Positions 1 to 13,600 of a DNA stretch of 64,000 bases are shown piece by piece. Numbering within the stretch: position 1 is the first letter of the stretch; every line of letters begins with the position of its first letter. Source of the stretch: Epiperipatus broadwayi (Eukaryota > Onychophora > Udeonychophora > Euonychophora > Peripatidae); NCBI GenBank assembly GCA_028023455.1, contig JAQFVV010006197.1, positions 13,203,254-13,267,253 of the forward strand, given 5' to 3'. The notes beneath the pieces were generated by a model that was not told the origin of the DNA, made no database searches, and worked only from the letters and a program-made list of their open reading frames with translations. The position numbers and the translations under genes were made by a program.

Positions 1-57
1 AATATTTGGAATACTCTGGATAAATCATCTAAATATCAATTCATATCTTCTTTTATT

Positions 58-265
58 ATTATGCTCCTCACTGATGAAGGCCATAAGCCATAAACTAGTC
101 TGGGCATGGGGATTTTATGCACAAGCCTTCTGGCATCCATTGATTGCTCTAGCTTGCTGAGTGTGGCAAAATATATATAGTGAGTTTTGCCTGTTTAATA
201 AAAAGTTATACACAAGCATAAGAGGAGGTGGTCATGGGATGTTTATTGACATTTAAAACAGCTCG
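58..265 (+). repeat. Foldback-family fragment, single arm
   Basis: It contains the family keywords in order: CTCCTCACTGATGAAGGCC, ACTAGTCTGGG, GCACAAGCCTTCTGGCATCC, ATTGATT and GAGTTTTGCCTGTTT. It ends in a GATGTTTATTG stretch also seen next to the copies at 41.8 and 56.7 kb. The opposite arm is missing, so this is a truncated or decayed copy. Confidence 0.85.
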
Positions 266-1574
266 ACTAGTCTGATTAAAAAGTCTATTAAAATGTGAAG
301 AATTCTTGATGATAAACATACTAAATGTATTACCAACTATTATTTTAAGATGCTTAAAATATTCAAATGCCTTCAGAAAAATATTTCCCAGGAAGACTGT
401 TTCAGTAATAATATCTATTTATTGAATAAATAAAAGAGTACCTATTGACATTTATCTTTCAAGTGCATCACAATTAATTTCCACATTTAGCTTGTTTTAG
501 TTATTTCTAAAACTATAATATTGTATTAAAAAAAACTATAAAATAATTAATTTCCAAAAAAAAAGTAAATTAATTCCTTTAATGTTCAGAATATGCACTC
601 ACATTTTCCATAAGTGACAACAAATTTACAAGATTTACACTTTCAATACTATGATTATTCTTATCAAGAGAAAAGACTGAAAAATAACCTATTTGGTTGT
701 TATTATATTCTGGAAACTTGTACAAAGCATTATTTATGCTTCTATTATTAGAAGACATCAATTATGTTTGTTCAAAACTGATAGAAATAGGGTAGAGGCT
801 TGCTATAATCTCTTTTAATAAGTTCAAAGTTTAATGAGTGTTAAACTTTATTATCTATATCAAAAACCTGCCTTTATCTCAAATTTTTTTTTAAAATTGA
901 ATTTTAACATATGATTTTTCTATTCCTATGTTTCTTTGAGAATGCCAATTTTTTCTTATATTTGACCCATATGTCATTGAAATACAACACATCTATATTA
1001 TTTGTGTTTGCACATGAGACACTTGGTTAGTTATGAAACATCAAAGTTAAATTTCAAATGAACTACCAAAAATAATTAAAAAACATGATAGTATCTGAGC
1101 GAAAGCTATTACTGTCTGGAATCTTGCATAGTGGCAGAGTTTTAGTAACCAATAAGATAGAGCTATGTATATAATCTCTTCATATAAGATAGTGTGCTGC
1201 TTTGAAATATAATATATAAATTAATATTTATAAAACAGATGTCCATTTTTACTTGTATCTGTATGAAGTTAGATTTATGACTTCAAAAATAGACATTGTA
1301 CATCATTCTTTTTAATAAAAAAAAACTAAATAGTTATTAGATCCAAAAATAAACAAAACAGATTTCTATACTTTGACATTTAATATTTCAAATTTAATGT
1401 TTTCATAGCATACAGATATAGTTAAAGATGTTTCATCAGTATTATTAAGTTTAAAAATGTGAAAAAATTAACTTCACTGTTTACATTTACATAATAATCT
1501 AAACTTTGATGCACTGCAAATTACTATTTTTTAAGCCTTTTATAGCAAACATTATTTCACTAATGAGATTGCTC
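266..1574. other. Intron 8 sequence, nothing recognised
   Basis: AT-rich, with homopolymer runs and short open frames only. A 60-codon minus-strand frame at 579-761 has no family match and does not fit the next POLR1B exon. No element boundaries are visible. Confidence 0.5.
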
Positions 1575-1880
1575 AAAAATAGTTAGAAAAAATAATATAT
1601 ATATTTTATAATTAATGCTTTTATTTAATTTGATAAATAATGCATTAAAATACAAAAATATACATTTGTTGCAATCACAATTTTGGTTGTTATAAATATT
1701 GGTTGTTGAAATAAAAGCATGGGTATCCATTGGATGCTTCATGCTTTTATTTCAAGTTAAATATAACAGCCAAAATTGTGATTGACAAAAAAAAAATTGC
1801 ATTATTCATCAAATTAAATGAAATTTTTTTTTATAAAATATTTTTAATATATATTATTTTTTAGTATTCGAATATTTTGC
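1575..1880. repeat. Foldback/MITE hairpin with ~140-bp arms
   Basis: The two halves are inverted copies. The left side at about 1626-1722 contains CAATCACAATTTTGG and GAAATAAAAGCATG. The right side at about 1738-1825 contains CATGCTTTTATTTC and CCAAAATTGTGATTG. A weaker AT-rich extension continues both arms to about 1575 and 1880. The loop is about 15 bases. No coding capacity. Confidence 0.8.
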
Positions 1881-1885
1881 AATGG

Positions 1886-4800
1886 CTTTTTTAAAGCTAT
1901 TCACATTCAAATTCAAATACTGAGAATCTAAACAATGTCATCATAAAAAAATCACACATATTAAAAATCATTTACAATAATTTTGTCTTCATAAACATAG
2001 AGTTTAAAAAAAAGCAAATTCCAGTTAAACAAATAAGAGAAATAAAGATTTCATCTTTTATTTCTATTTTAATTAATTGTAAATGGTTTTTAAATGAATT
2101 GGTTGTGAAATTCAATGGAAGTATATTTTTTAAAAACATACCACAATCTATTATGTATCACCAAAAATTTACTGAATTGATATGAACAGGGTTTGAAATT
2201 TGGCCCACCAACACTGTTAGGTTGGACAACTCTGAAATACTGCATTCATATACAACACATATACAAAATTTTAAGAAAATTCATTTAATAGAAGTATGTT
2301 AAAATTCTATAAGATCTGACCCAAATGACAAACAAACAGAATTTCTAAGTTAAATAAAAGTGTTTAAATTACTCCTGGCAATCATATGAATGGCATTCTG
2401 TCTTTTCATAAAAATTTGAGCAGTATATGAAAATAATTTATCTTCTACAATGTCTAAATACACTACATACTGAATTTCTTTTTCTATAATTATCTATTTT
2501 ATATACTATAGTGACATGTATTTGAGCTAGATCTGATTTATATTCCTGTAGAAAAGATTCTCAACCTAGCAGTACTACTAGCACTAATGTTTAACCAACC
2601 TAATTTACTTTACTAATTTGGATGTAAAAGCTAGAGCTATACTCTTATTAGCTAAATATCATCGCAGCACCACTAGTTGCTTTTCCCACACCTTCTGTAG
2701 ATTATTAAGAAGCTACAATTTTTATACTTCTTGATAAAAAGAAGATTTTTGAAGACTTTGGTTTACTTTCCTCTTCGATTTTGGTTTTAACTCAAATTTC
2801 ATATAATGAAATTATGAGATCTACCTGTGAGAGTGGGTATAATGAAAGTTTATAAATGATGAAAAAATAAAGTCAAGTATATTTGGGGGGGGGGGGGTAG
2901 ATAAAAAGCTATATACCAATATAACAATTAATTCAATGTCTTTGATGAAGTCAGCTATATAAAAAAATCTTAAGAAAAAAATAAGATCAGGCCACCCATT
3001 AAATAACTGAGAATAAAAAAATGATAGATAAGTGAGAAAAGAAACACCAGAGAAATCGATTGGGATAATATAAAAGTATACTGAAAGATTATCAAGGGCA
3101 AAGAAAAACTGTAGAAAGTTAAACGGGATGAGTTTCGAGATAGTTAAAATCAATACACATACAAAAACAGACAGAAAAGTTAGATGAATGATCAAAAATG
3201 CTGTTTGTCAGAATTATATACTGATTCATAAAATAAAGAAAATTTAAAGACTATTAAGAAAAAAACATACACTGATATATATTTGTTTAATTTCAATTTT
3301 TATAAACTTCTTAATATTTCATTATTAATTATTTTCTTAAATTTTGTCCTTATGAACATAGAGTTTAGCCAAAAAATTAATGCCCCTATCGCCATTTTAC
3401 ATGATGTTTTTTGACAGTTTATATAAAATATTACTTGAATTTTAATGATGATAAAACTTTGTGAACATAAAATTATGCTAATACTAAAAACAAAAACCCA
3501 GATAATTATAATATCTGTGATACAATGCATCAAGCTTGTTTAAAGATATAATAGACAATTATGAGGACTTATTGCTAAATGTGATAATCAATATTATGAA
3601 AAAAAAAACAAAACAGGAATATTACAATTTAGAGTGAAAATATAGAAAGCAAATCAATCATCAACAATAAAAAATTTAATTAATAATTGTTATAAAATGG
3701 CATTTGGAAGACATAATTTAAAAAAGATTTGGAAATATATCTGATATAAAAGATATGATTTGCTGTCATCCTACTATGATTTGAATAAGAGTCAAAAATC
3801 AATACCTCACTCAAGAAATACATGTTGATACACTTTTAAATTTAACCAATTAACAGTGGCACATATATCCTACAGATCTCCACAGTGTTCCAAACTTGGT
3901 CATATTAAATTATGGCAATAAAGATACTTCTTATTTTGAAACTTCTAAAAATTTACTTATATGCATTCAGCAGATATCTACATTTTTAATGTCATTTTTA
4001 TAGTTATTTGCTTCCTTATTTTCAAAGTAATCTCCAATGCAGATTCTGGCTATCAACAGAATTTGATTAGAAAACAATAATTTATAAAAAAAACTGTTTT
4101 TAATAATAACACTTCTGTCATAAACATTTATTTACATAACATATTAATAATCTTACACTTTTCTTGTTTGTATTAATTAAATTTTAAAGAATTTCAATAT
4201 TTAACTTATAGTAGCTTTGCAGCATTTTACAAATATAATATTAAATTATAAATAAAATATGTCCAATTGTTCAAGAGATGTTTGAGCACAAAAATGACTT
4301 ACATTCATAGACAATATTTTTTTCTCCATATTCCCAATTAGAAATTCATCCAGAAGCTTTTGTTTTTGAGTTCATTATTATGCTAATCTATGCAGGGAAT
4401 ATGAAAGATGACCAGTGAAGTAATTGAGCAATAAAAGTAGAAATATATATATCATTACAACTTCCTCTAGTTTATGATTAATATGCAATTGATATTAGTG
4501 ATTGCTTTCTTTTCACTTCAGAGCCATCCCTATAAGCATGATGCTTTTCAATAGAATAAAAAACATAGATCGTGAAAATCTAAATTTAGTACCATTACAA
4601 GATATCCGATTACTTTGTACACACAGAACAGACTCCAAGTAATCAAAAATACATTGCTGTGATTAAAAGAAAAACAACTGATGTAATAATTTTATTTGAA
4701 AAGTTCATTTATTTATGACTTAATAATTGTAACATTATAGAAAACATTACACCTCATTAGTTCACTTAATGATAAACGCACATCCCAATATCAAAAAAGG

Positions 4801-5341
4801 GAATTATTTATTGATTAATAACAAAAAATATTTCAAGCCAACAAACATATATTAATGATTTAAAAAAAAAAAACAAATAACAGCATTAAAACACCATTGT
4901 AATGTTAATGAAGTGAGAGATGTAGCCAATAACATTGAAATACAACAGAGTAGTTAAAAGCAATCAAAATAATTAATCCTGTGAATATAATATGTGACTT
5001 TCACATCTGAAATTTTTTTCAAATTTAGATTTATTGAATGTTAGAATAGTTATTTGAAAAAAGCATTTCTTTCTACAGTTTTATTGATTGTCCAACTTAA
5101 AACTGATGAAAGTTTTCTTCATTCAACTATTCTGATTTAAGATTTCTTCTTTGTGCTTCTTTTGATTACAGATAGCTTCTTGGATTATTGGCATCCAGTA
5201 TTTTGACAATGGTACTAGAAGGCAATTACTATTGCATCAATATATTATCTTGGAAGCTTTATCATTATATGTATTATAGTTCTCTTTTCCCTCAGAAGTA
5301 AACTTTTCCAGATTCCTTCTTTATCTAATCGGATTAAGTAT
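1886..5341. other. Intron 8 sequence with a 13-G tract
   Basis: No gene or clear element. A run of 13 G at 2885-2897 stands out in this AT-rich DNA. The 124-codon minus-strand frame at 2821-3195 is open partly because that run reads as prolines, and it has no recognisable domain. Confidence 0.5.
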
Positions 5342-5886
5342 TGTTGGCTGCTGGCCAATAGGCTGATGTACAGCTAAACACATAGCCATTGATTAGTACA
5401 GGCCAATAAGCAATGATGATCACTGAATCCGAATGCTCCAGTGAAGTCAGGAATCTGGCTATAAATGGTCAGCCTTTTGGAGAAAAGGGCAGAGAATGTC
5501 TGTCTATCTTATAAAGACAGTATGCATTCTCCAGGAGAATCCCTGTTAACCTAAATAGCAGTAAGCATTCTTACGATAGTAACATGCTATTTGTCTACAC
5601 ATCTACGCAAGTCCATATAAGGACCAGACACTGCTAAAACTACTGCCGACTCGAGGCAAGCTGTCTAGTACAGCCGGAAAAGTCGTTCTCCCTGCCCGTG
5701 AGGCAAGCTATCAGGTATAGCTGGAAGCGCCTAGATTGTGAAGACTCGGATCCAAGAGTCCATAGTAGAATTATATTATTCTGTATTAGATATATATGTA
5801 AATATAATAAATATTATATTAATTACAATACTGGTGCTAGTATTGTTTTCTGTAGCTTAGGTCTGTAATCCAGACCAAACACAACA
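5342..5886 (+). mobile_element. Solo LTR, Ty3/gypsy-like (candidate)
   Basis: The segment is richer in GC than its surroundings and begins TGTTG and ends CAACA, the 5'-TG...CA-3' inverted ends of an LTR. A TATAAA box lies at 5460-5465 and an AATAAA signal at 5806-5811, the expected order of U3, R and U5 on the plus strand. An internal imperfect 48-bp duplication (GAGGCAAGCT at about 5654 and 5702) is present. No gag-pol lies on either side, so it would be a solo LTR. The flanks AGTAT and ATATG do not make a clear target duplication, which lowers confidence. Confidence 0.6.
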
Positions 5887-6728
5887 ATATGAAAAAATAA
5901 TTACTTTCTACATATGTAATAGAATCTCGAATTTGATAGCAATAAAATTGCAAACAACCGTAAAAATATTTATTAAAAACTAAAAAACAATGTCAGTCTT
6001 TTCTAGAAGAAAATATTCTTGGAATTTCTGAACAGAATTTAATAGAAATAGAGCATCTAAATTAGTTTCTGTAATTATTTTTTATTTAAGTTCTTAATTA
6101 TTGTAAAAAAAAAAAATATGTAAGAAAAAAAAAAGCCCCAATGAATCATTGTTTCTAAAATTCATTTATTCTGCCAAATGCCTTGGCTGACATTATTTTA
6201 ATATTCCTTTATTTTTTCCCAAAACTTAACTAATATCATCAGAATTATTTTTTCTAATATTATTTTTACATTTCATATTACATTTTTATAAGATCAATGT
6301 TTTATTTCCAGACCCATTGCCCTTCAAAATTATAATATCCAAATGTATTTGCCTACTAGACTTATTTTTTTTATTGCAAAAACTAAATATTTCTAAGCAA
6401 AATAAAAATATAAACATTCAAAATGACTCCCTGAAGTATCATTAACATAATTCTGTTGTAGCAGATTTTTTTAATCAATATTAGAAAACAGTTTTAATTA
6501 TTTTTCAAATAAATTTTCGAGACAATTAAAGTTTAAATGTATCAATTAAAAAAAAACCCATCTTTTTCTCATGTTTAAAATGTTTGCATTATAGTTAATA
6601 TTTTATTAATTTTAGAACTGACATTACAACAATCTATTCTTTATTCAATTGACCCAATCAATTATATATATATATATATCATATTTGTTAATAAAATACT
6701 AATTTTCTACTTCACCTTTGAGTAGTAA
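5887..6728. other. Intron 8 sequence, nothing recognised
   Basis: AT-rich with a TA microsatellite near 6663-6680. No gene or element identified. Confidence 0.5.
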
Positions 6729-6934
6729 GTAATTTAACCTGCGCTTTACGCAAAAAAGTGAAGCTTGCAAAGTATTATTAAAAAATTATATGGCTAAGCG
6801 CTTTCAGAGCTAAACTTCAATTAATGTAGGCTATGAATAGGGAGACTTAAGTTCTCTGAAAGCGCTTAGCCATATAACTTTTTAATAATACTTTGCAAGC
6901 TTCACTTTTTTGCATAAAGTGCAGGTTAAATTAC
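6729..6934. repeat. Near-perfect hairpin MITE, 81-bp arms
   Basis: The arms 6729-6809 and 6854-6934 are inverted copies with only a few differences, around a 44-base loop. The outer ends are GTAATTTAACCTG and CAGGTTAAATTAC. The inner stem carries GGCTAAGCGCTTTCAGAG and its complement. It sits in an intron of a transcribed gene, so the RNA would fold into a long stem. Confidence 0.9.
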
Positions 6935-7561
6935 ATATTTGTTAATAATTTTTTGTACAATTAGGGGAAAAAACTCATAAACTAACATTAAGAGGTAAAA
7001 CGCCCTGTATATTTTAGCATTATGATAAAATGGCAGTTCAAAAACTAATGATTGCTGGATTCAATTTCATATAAGTAAAAAAAAAAAAAAACTACATATT
7101 TGATCAGTTAAATAATAGTATCTTGTTCAACTATTACTGTAAGCTTGCATATCATATGACTTCCTAAACAATAACTATATGATTATTTTTTTAAATGTAA
7201 AATAATGTTACTTAATTAAAGTTTAAAATTCCAAATCCAACAAAAATTTAATCCAAAAACATAAAGCATGAGAATAATTTGATCTAAATTAGTATATGCA
7301 TTTTTTATCTTAGATAAATTTCATTACTGATGTAATTAGGCAACCAATCAATTAATATTTGACATTGCCAGCTAAAATTATAATATCTAGCAACAATATT
7401 TTTCTGACTACATTTAAACTAAAAGTGGAATCGCTTTTAGTTTATTACTCTAGGTTTTATAAGTTATAGATCAAACACTAATATTTTATTTATGCAAAAA
7501 TTGAAAATATGATTTCCTAAACATATATATATAAACCAGTTTTAGTATTAAAAAAACTTAC
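6935..7561. other. Intron 8, 5' part next to exon 8
   Basis: Runs from the exon 8 donor at 7561 to the hairpin element. AT-rich, no feature seen. Confidence 0.5.
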
Positions 7562-7660
7562 AGCTGCTATTTGACAAGAATTGACACATCTGACAAATAT
7601 TCCTGTATCAGTAAATTTAGAACCACGATTTTTCCAAGAAGGTCGATTAAGTGCAATAGG
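7562..7660 (-). CDS. POLR1B: POLR1B exon 8
   Basis: Thirty-three codons, [18 protein letters not shown] to CVNSCQIAA. PIAxxRPxWKxRG directly continues the PRRN(Y/F) end of exon 7, as in human PIAMIRPKWKTRG. The C-V-(N/R) stretch matches the following CVREEHSA region. Acceptor TTTTCTCAAG at 7661 upward, donor GTAAGTTTT at 7561 downward. I could not find the next exon in 1-7560, so intron 8 is longer than 7.5 kb. Confidence 0.93.
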
Positions 7661-10600
7661 CTTGAGAAAAGAGAGAAAACAAAATATTAAATTATAAATA
7701 AAATATAATAATGTTGGTTTTTAAAGTTTTTTTATTAATAATATAAACAAGTTTGCCAAATTCTAAAAAATGTCCATTAAAATAATATTTTTTCATGTAA
7801 TAATAATGATACCAACACAAACAAGCATAAAAAATATAAAATATACTAATATCTTTCTCTATTATGTGTAGCTCTTTATCAGTGAAAAAGCTTAATAAAC
7901 TACTGTCAATATACTTTTATTAGAGTAATAAATAGTTTGAATTTAATATGGGTAGTAGTATTAAAAATGTGAATCAAGTTATTAAAAAAGAAAGATATGC
8001 TAAAACATTAAAAAAAATCTCCATATGATTGGAAAAAATATTTATTGTAAGAGATATTTTTAAAAGAAAGAGTATAATAGATTTATTAAAAAATACAAAT
8101 AAATAAAATTATTATTCAGCAATTATTTAAATAAATGACAAATGATGAGACAATTCAAGCAGACAAATGGAAATTAATGTAGGATGAATTATAACAGTGA
8201 ACATTCAAAGAAAATAAGGAATAATAAAATGATATAATCAGCTACTGCTTTCTAGAAAGTTGTGCCAAAAAAAAATAAAAACAATTAGACTGTAAATTCT
8301 ATCAGAATTAAAAGTGATACTTAACCAGAGTCATCTTACTTAATCAAGGAATAAAAGATGGTAATATACCTATATCCCTAGCTGATTAAGTTTATAATTA
8401 AGCTTGTGTAATCAAAAAATACTGGATCATAGTGTTATATTAACAGATGATAACATTCCTGATTCCATCTTTTAAAGAAGGAATGTTTCTGGAAGTCACT
8501 ATAATATATCATTAATTTCTGGCCAGTCCTTGTTCTGTGAGGAGCATATACCCAACAGCCATCTTCTTTTATGTTATTCAAAAGGCAGTCAAGTGATGAT
8601 TTAATGTCATTGATTAGACAATTTTACATTATGAAGAATAAACTGAGTGATGTACTACATCTAATTCAGAAGTTGAAAGTAAATGAACAAAATCATGTGA
8701 TGCTTTCTTAGTTTGGTATATTGTAAGTTCCAATAATTAAATGTTTTTTTTTTTAAATAGTTATTCCATTCACTACTAAAATCAAAATCAAAACTGAAAA
8801 GAAGCTTGACTAGTTCTTTAAAATGCAACATGTTATAGAATAAGAGCTTAGATGATTCATAAAGAGGAAATAAAAAATTAAAAGTAGCAATTCTGGAGAA
8901 AAAGGCAAAATAATATTATTATTTTTTTATATAAATATAAGTTAGGAACTTCTACGGTTTCTTTAATACAAACAATACTATTGGCCATATTAGTTTGGCT
9001 TATTTAGATGCCATCAGTTACTCTATTAAATTAACAAAAACCACTTGCAATTTCTATAAAACCAACAAAGCAACATTTGATCCCAGTTTACATAATGCCT
9101 TTTATTAGCAAAATCTTTTTTTCCTTAGTCCAAGTATCCAAACTAGAGTAAGCTTGAATAATCTATAGATGATAGTGTGCTTTTGGAAGATTTAACAAAA
9201 AAAAAGTCCCACTAAATAAATTTCTGGAAGCAAATTGCAATAAAAATATTCTTCTACTTGCAAAATCAATCAAAAATAATGAATAAATTTCTATACAAAC
9301 ATTTTAGTTATCTCAATTTCAAATAGCAATGTGCCTCACATTTTCTAAAAATATTTTGACAACTTAAAGAAGCTATATTGGTTATTCTTATATATATATA
9401 AACTTCCAAAACTATTTTGTAGAATTTTCAAATATAAAAATTAACTCAAAAAAAAAAAATTTTTAGTTCTTACTTTAAAAATACTTATTATCTTAAAATT
9501 CTTTTTTGCTAAAGAATAATTTGATACTAAAGAAATAAAAATTAATGAAATTTTAATTCTGGTGCTATTAATTGACACATCTGCATACATATGTATTCCA
9601 ATTTCTATAAAAATGCAACTCAAATAAAATTTGTAATATATTGCACATAGTCTGTAAATATGTAAAAAAAAAAAATAACACTTATGCAAGATTGATTTCT
9701 TATTGAAGACAAACTTTAAATTATACATGTACACCTGAAACTTTCAACTTCTCCATCAAAAATAAATTTTTAATTGTTACACTGTCATACATATGTTACT
9801 TCGATGCAATTAACAAAATTAACTCATTACCATTTAATTTAATTTATATCTTTATTATATCATAAAAAGTTTTTCCATGCTGTACAGTATATAACACTTT
9901 TGAATAATTAGATGACCTGAAAAAAAAATATTTTGTTAAATGACTGAAAGATTTTAATTAAGTAATAAATGGCTAATTCATTTATATTCTCATCTAAGAG
10001 TTTAGAAATAAACTGGATCCAACTAAGATAATAAATAATATCCATGTATAATTATACACAAAAAAATTCCCTATATTATTCATATCAGAAATGACTAATA
10101 AGATGTTGAAAATATTGTAAATGTAAACATGTAACAGACAATTGCTCTGCACCAAATCACTTCAACATACTAGATCATATTTATATGTCAAAAACTTTAT
10201 CACGTAAGTAAATAATAAAAAAAAAAATCTTCTCCTTATGGCCAATTCTTAAAATTGTCACAAATGAAGACTTATCAAATGTGACACTCTTCAAAAAAGT
10301 ACACCCTGATACCCTTTAAGAGCAACTGAGGTCATTTTGCTTATCTCTAAACTCATTTGCATCTTTTATCAAAATACTCTTATCACTAAGGCATTTTGAA
10401 TTCAAAAATTTGATTTCAGTTTTAGCCTGACTTATATTAAACAGGAATACCATCATGCTAATATACTAAGCAAGAATCACCATCTGTGTCAGACTGCAGT
10501 TTTACACAAAGTCGATATTTTTGCAAAAGATAATCAACTTTGTACTTTTTATTTTTTTTCCTGCAAAATATTTATTTTTGAAAATTGAAATTGTCAAGCT

Positions 10601-13600
10601 TTTTTGGAGAAAGAGAGAAGATGCAAATAGTTAGCCTTACCTAAGATGCAAAATAATGCAGTACCAGCCACGAGTGTTATGGTGGGGAACATGTAAAGAA
10701 ACTCATAATAGGAACTTAAGATGAAGAAAAGATGTAAAAGTAATGTACTTAAAATTTAAATAGTGAAAATTAATTGATAAGAAGGTTCACTGTGAAAGAA
10801 AAATTATAAATTTATTGAGTTAATATTAAGACAATACCAACACAAAGCTATTAATAAATTTTAGTATAGAAGAATTTATCCAACAGCTACTATCACCCAA
10901 GAATCTTCACAAACGTGAAAATACATAAAGCAAATCACCCGCTCAGATTATTAGTAGACTTTTGGAGTGCATAATTTTATAAAAATCAAATTAATAGCTG
11001 AGTGCCTGATAGATCACATAGGATTTGATGGACTTGCTATCAAATCATTTGATTGACAAGAGCTCATAAATTCACAAATGTGTAACTCCTGATATAAGCT
11101 CACCTCATTAGATATAGTGGAGCTATTGAAGCAGTCAATCTTAGCTTAAGATTGAGCTTCATGTTTCCACCCACTAACCTGTGTTTAAACCCTATATCCC
11201 ATCCCGCTCCTTTTGTGTTGTATATATATTTTATGTATACATTTGAGATGCGCACCTAAATTATAAAATTTTAACTTTTAAATTAACATTTTTATTATTA
11301 TTAATTTTAGGATTATTAATTCTTTTTATTAAAATATATAGGTGCAGCTCAAATATATATATATATATAGGAGAAAAAACTTACTAACAAAATATTGATT
11401 TTTCTGTAAATGTTTTATTATATGTCATTTGTACAATTTTTTCTTTTTAAAGTTTTTTTTTTTTTTATAAACTGTATATTTTGTAAAATCCCATATGGAA
11501 AATGCTACAATGGATTGTCTAAAATAATTAAAGGGTTGGAAACACTATTGTTTTAATCTGGGGAAGACATTTTTAATTAAAGTTTTTACTTAAAATGGGA
11601 ATTAACATTTTCTTCTATTATAAACATTTTGTCAAATCTATTTATAATCTGGAAATAGATTTGAATTTATTTTGGACGTTATCTTGCTGTTGCATCTTCA
11701 AAAACAATCGATAAAGGAAAAGTAAGAATTTTTAGATCAAAGATTAGATTGTAAAGCTAAAACTAAGTGATTAAAAGCATTCCAAAAACACCTTGGCAAA
11801 AGTATAAAATGGCTGAATTTTTAATCAAGAGAGATTAGCTACTATAGTGAGAACTGATTGTTAACAATGCTGTGAAACTAAAAATGATGTAGTAATAAAT
11901 CCACTACCCTTCTCAGCCCTGCTGGGTCGTCATCTGCCGCCACCGTGTCATTATGCTCCTGTATAATGAAGTAAAGGCCTGGAGAACTTTGTAATGCTAA
12001 ATAAAAGCTTGCTGTTATTTCAGAACCAATTGCCATGCATGAGCAGACTTTAAAATATGGACTCTTAAAATAATGCAAGGTAAATTTTCAAGCCACAAGT
12101 AAAGCTAGTCTAACTAATCTCAATCTCTATTATCAAGACTTCTTCTTCTAATGTATTATTTAACTTTATTTCTAATATAATATATAAATTGCTCTCAAAT
12201 AATTTCTTTAAATCTAATTTTCTCTCATATGCTCACTTTCTTTAATTTTGGTGCAGTCATTTATTTATAATTATTTATCACTTAATTTTATATGTCTATT
12301 TTAGTTATTATTCATGCGCCAATTTCAAACAATCTGACGAGTTGAATTTCTAAAATCTTTTCTTCTTTTAAGTAAACCTTCATGAATTAAGGTTTTTAAC
12401 GTCCATTTAAAACAACGCATTATTAATTAATACGCTCGCCAGATTGTTTTACGAGTCAACATTTTATTTATGTTTTAGTATAAAAAATATATATTTGTTT
12501 AACTCTGGATTTTCTATCCGGGGTGAATCCAGAACTTAAGCTAATTAACGCTTTGAAATCTTTTAAAATGTTTTGCTTTTATTCAATTCTGAAAGAGTGA
12601 CCCATTAATTATTTTCTATAACTGCCAGTCTTCTTTTATTTTCCATATTCTTAAAATTTCAAATATTGTATTTAAATATTCCAGTTACTATAAAAACCAC
12701 AATGGTGGGATTGAATTATTTTAAATATCAGAAAAGGAAAAGGGGGTAAATTTTAATATTTTATTATTTTAGTTATTAAGTAAATCTTAATGTTTCTTTT
12801 ACTAGATAAAATCTTAACGTATATTTTATTTAGGAAAATCTTTCTCTATATATTTAACTGCATAGCGTATTATTTGTCTAAATTATGGTATTCAAACAGT
12901 AATTTATTTTTAAAGCAGTAAATCATATTTCATGTCGTTAGTGACATTCATTCGTACTGCGTTACTGACATTTGGCCTGATCTTCGTGTTTTTATATATA
13001 TATGTGCTTCTTAATCTGGGGGTTGAGACAAGATCGAACCCATAGATTTCTCATTATGTCCTGTCCCATGGGGACATTCACTTTCGTCGTATAAAAATGC
13101 CTCTGGTAGTGATCCCTAAGTCTGGCACATGCTATGCTTATTCACTTTCTTCATATCAAAGGCCTAAACATCCGCGATGACCACGGCATGCCTATCCACT
13201 TCGTTTTCGTCCAGAAGCACGACCTTTCCTGTTATCTTTTGGCTATTATGTCAGTACTGCACAAACTTCGTATTATTATTATTTCTTTTGCTTATGACAT
13301 AATTTTAGTGCTGTAATATTATTAAAATTGTGCTCTGCTCAATATATATATAAATGCCAAATATTACTAACTTTATTAATTTATAATGTTATTTCAATCT
13401 TACACAGTCCAACCGTCGTAATGTATTACTGTATTTAAGAGTATATGCCTTGGGGAAAATAAAGCGTTCGTCTTACTATTGTTAAAATAATTTTTCATTA
13501 AATATTTTGTCATAGATTCAAATATAATCTTTCAATGTATTTTATTTATTTTCACGACCATAATGGCGTGAAAATAATTTTTCTTATATATAATGAATCT

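Noticed and set aside
579-761. A 60-codon minus-strand frame with a GTGAGT donor-like end, considered as POLR1B exon 9
   Set aside because: The residues do not match the expected continuation of the subunit, and its acceptor would not be phase 0.
2821-3195. A 124-codon minus-strand frame
   Set aside because: It is hydrophobic, low-complexity translation of AT-rich DNA, crossing a homopolymer read as prolines. No domain and no splice context.
10600-10720. Possible minus-strand exon with a GTAAGG donor-like site
   Set aside because: Exons 7 and 8 join directly in the protein family, so no exon is needed here, and the frame has no match.
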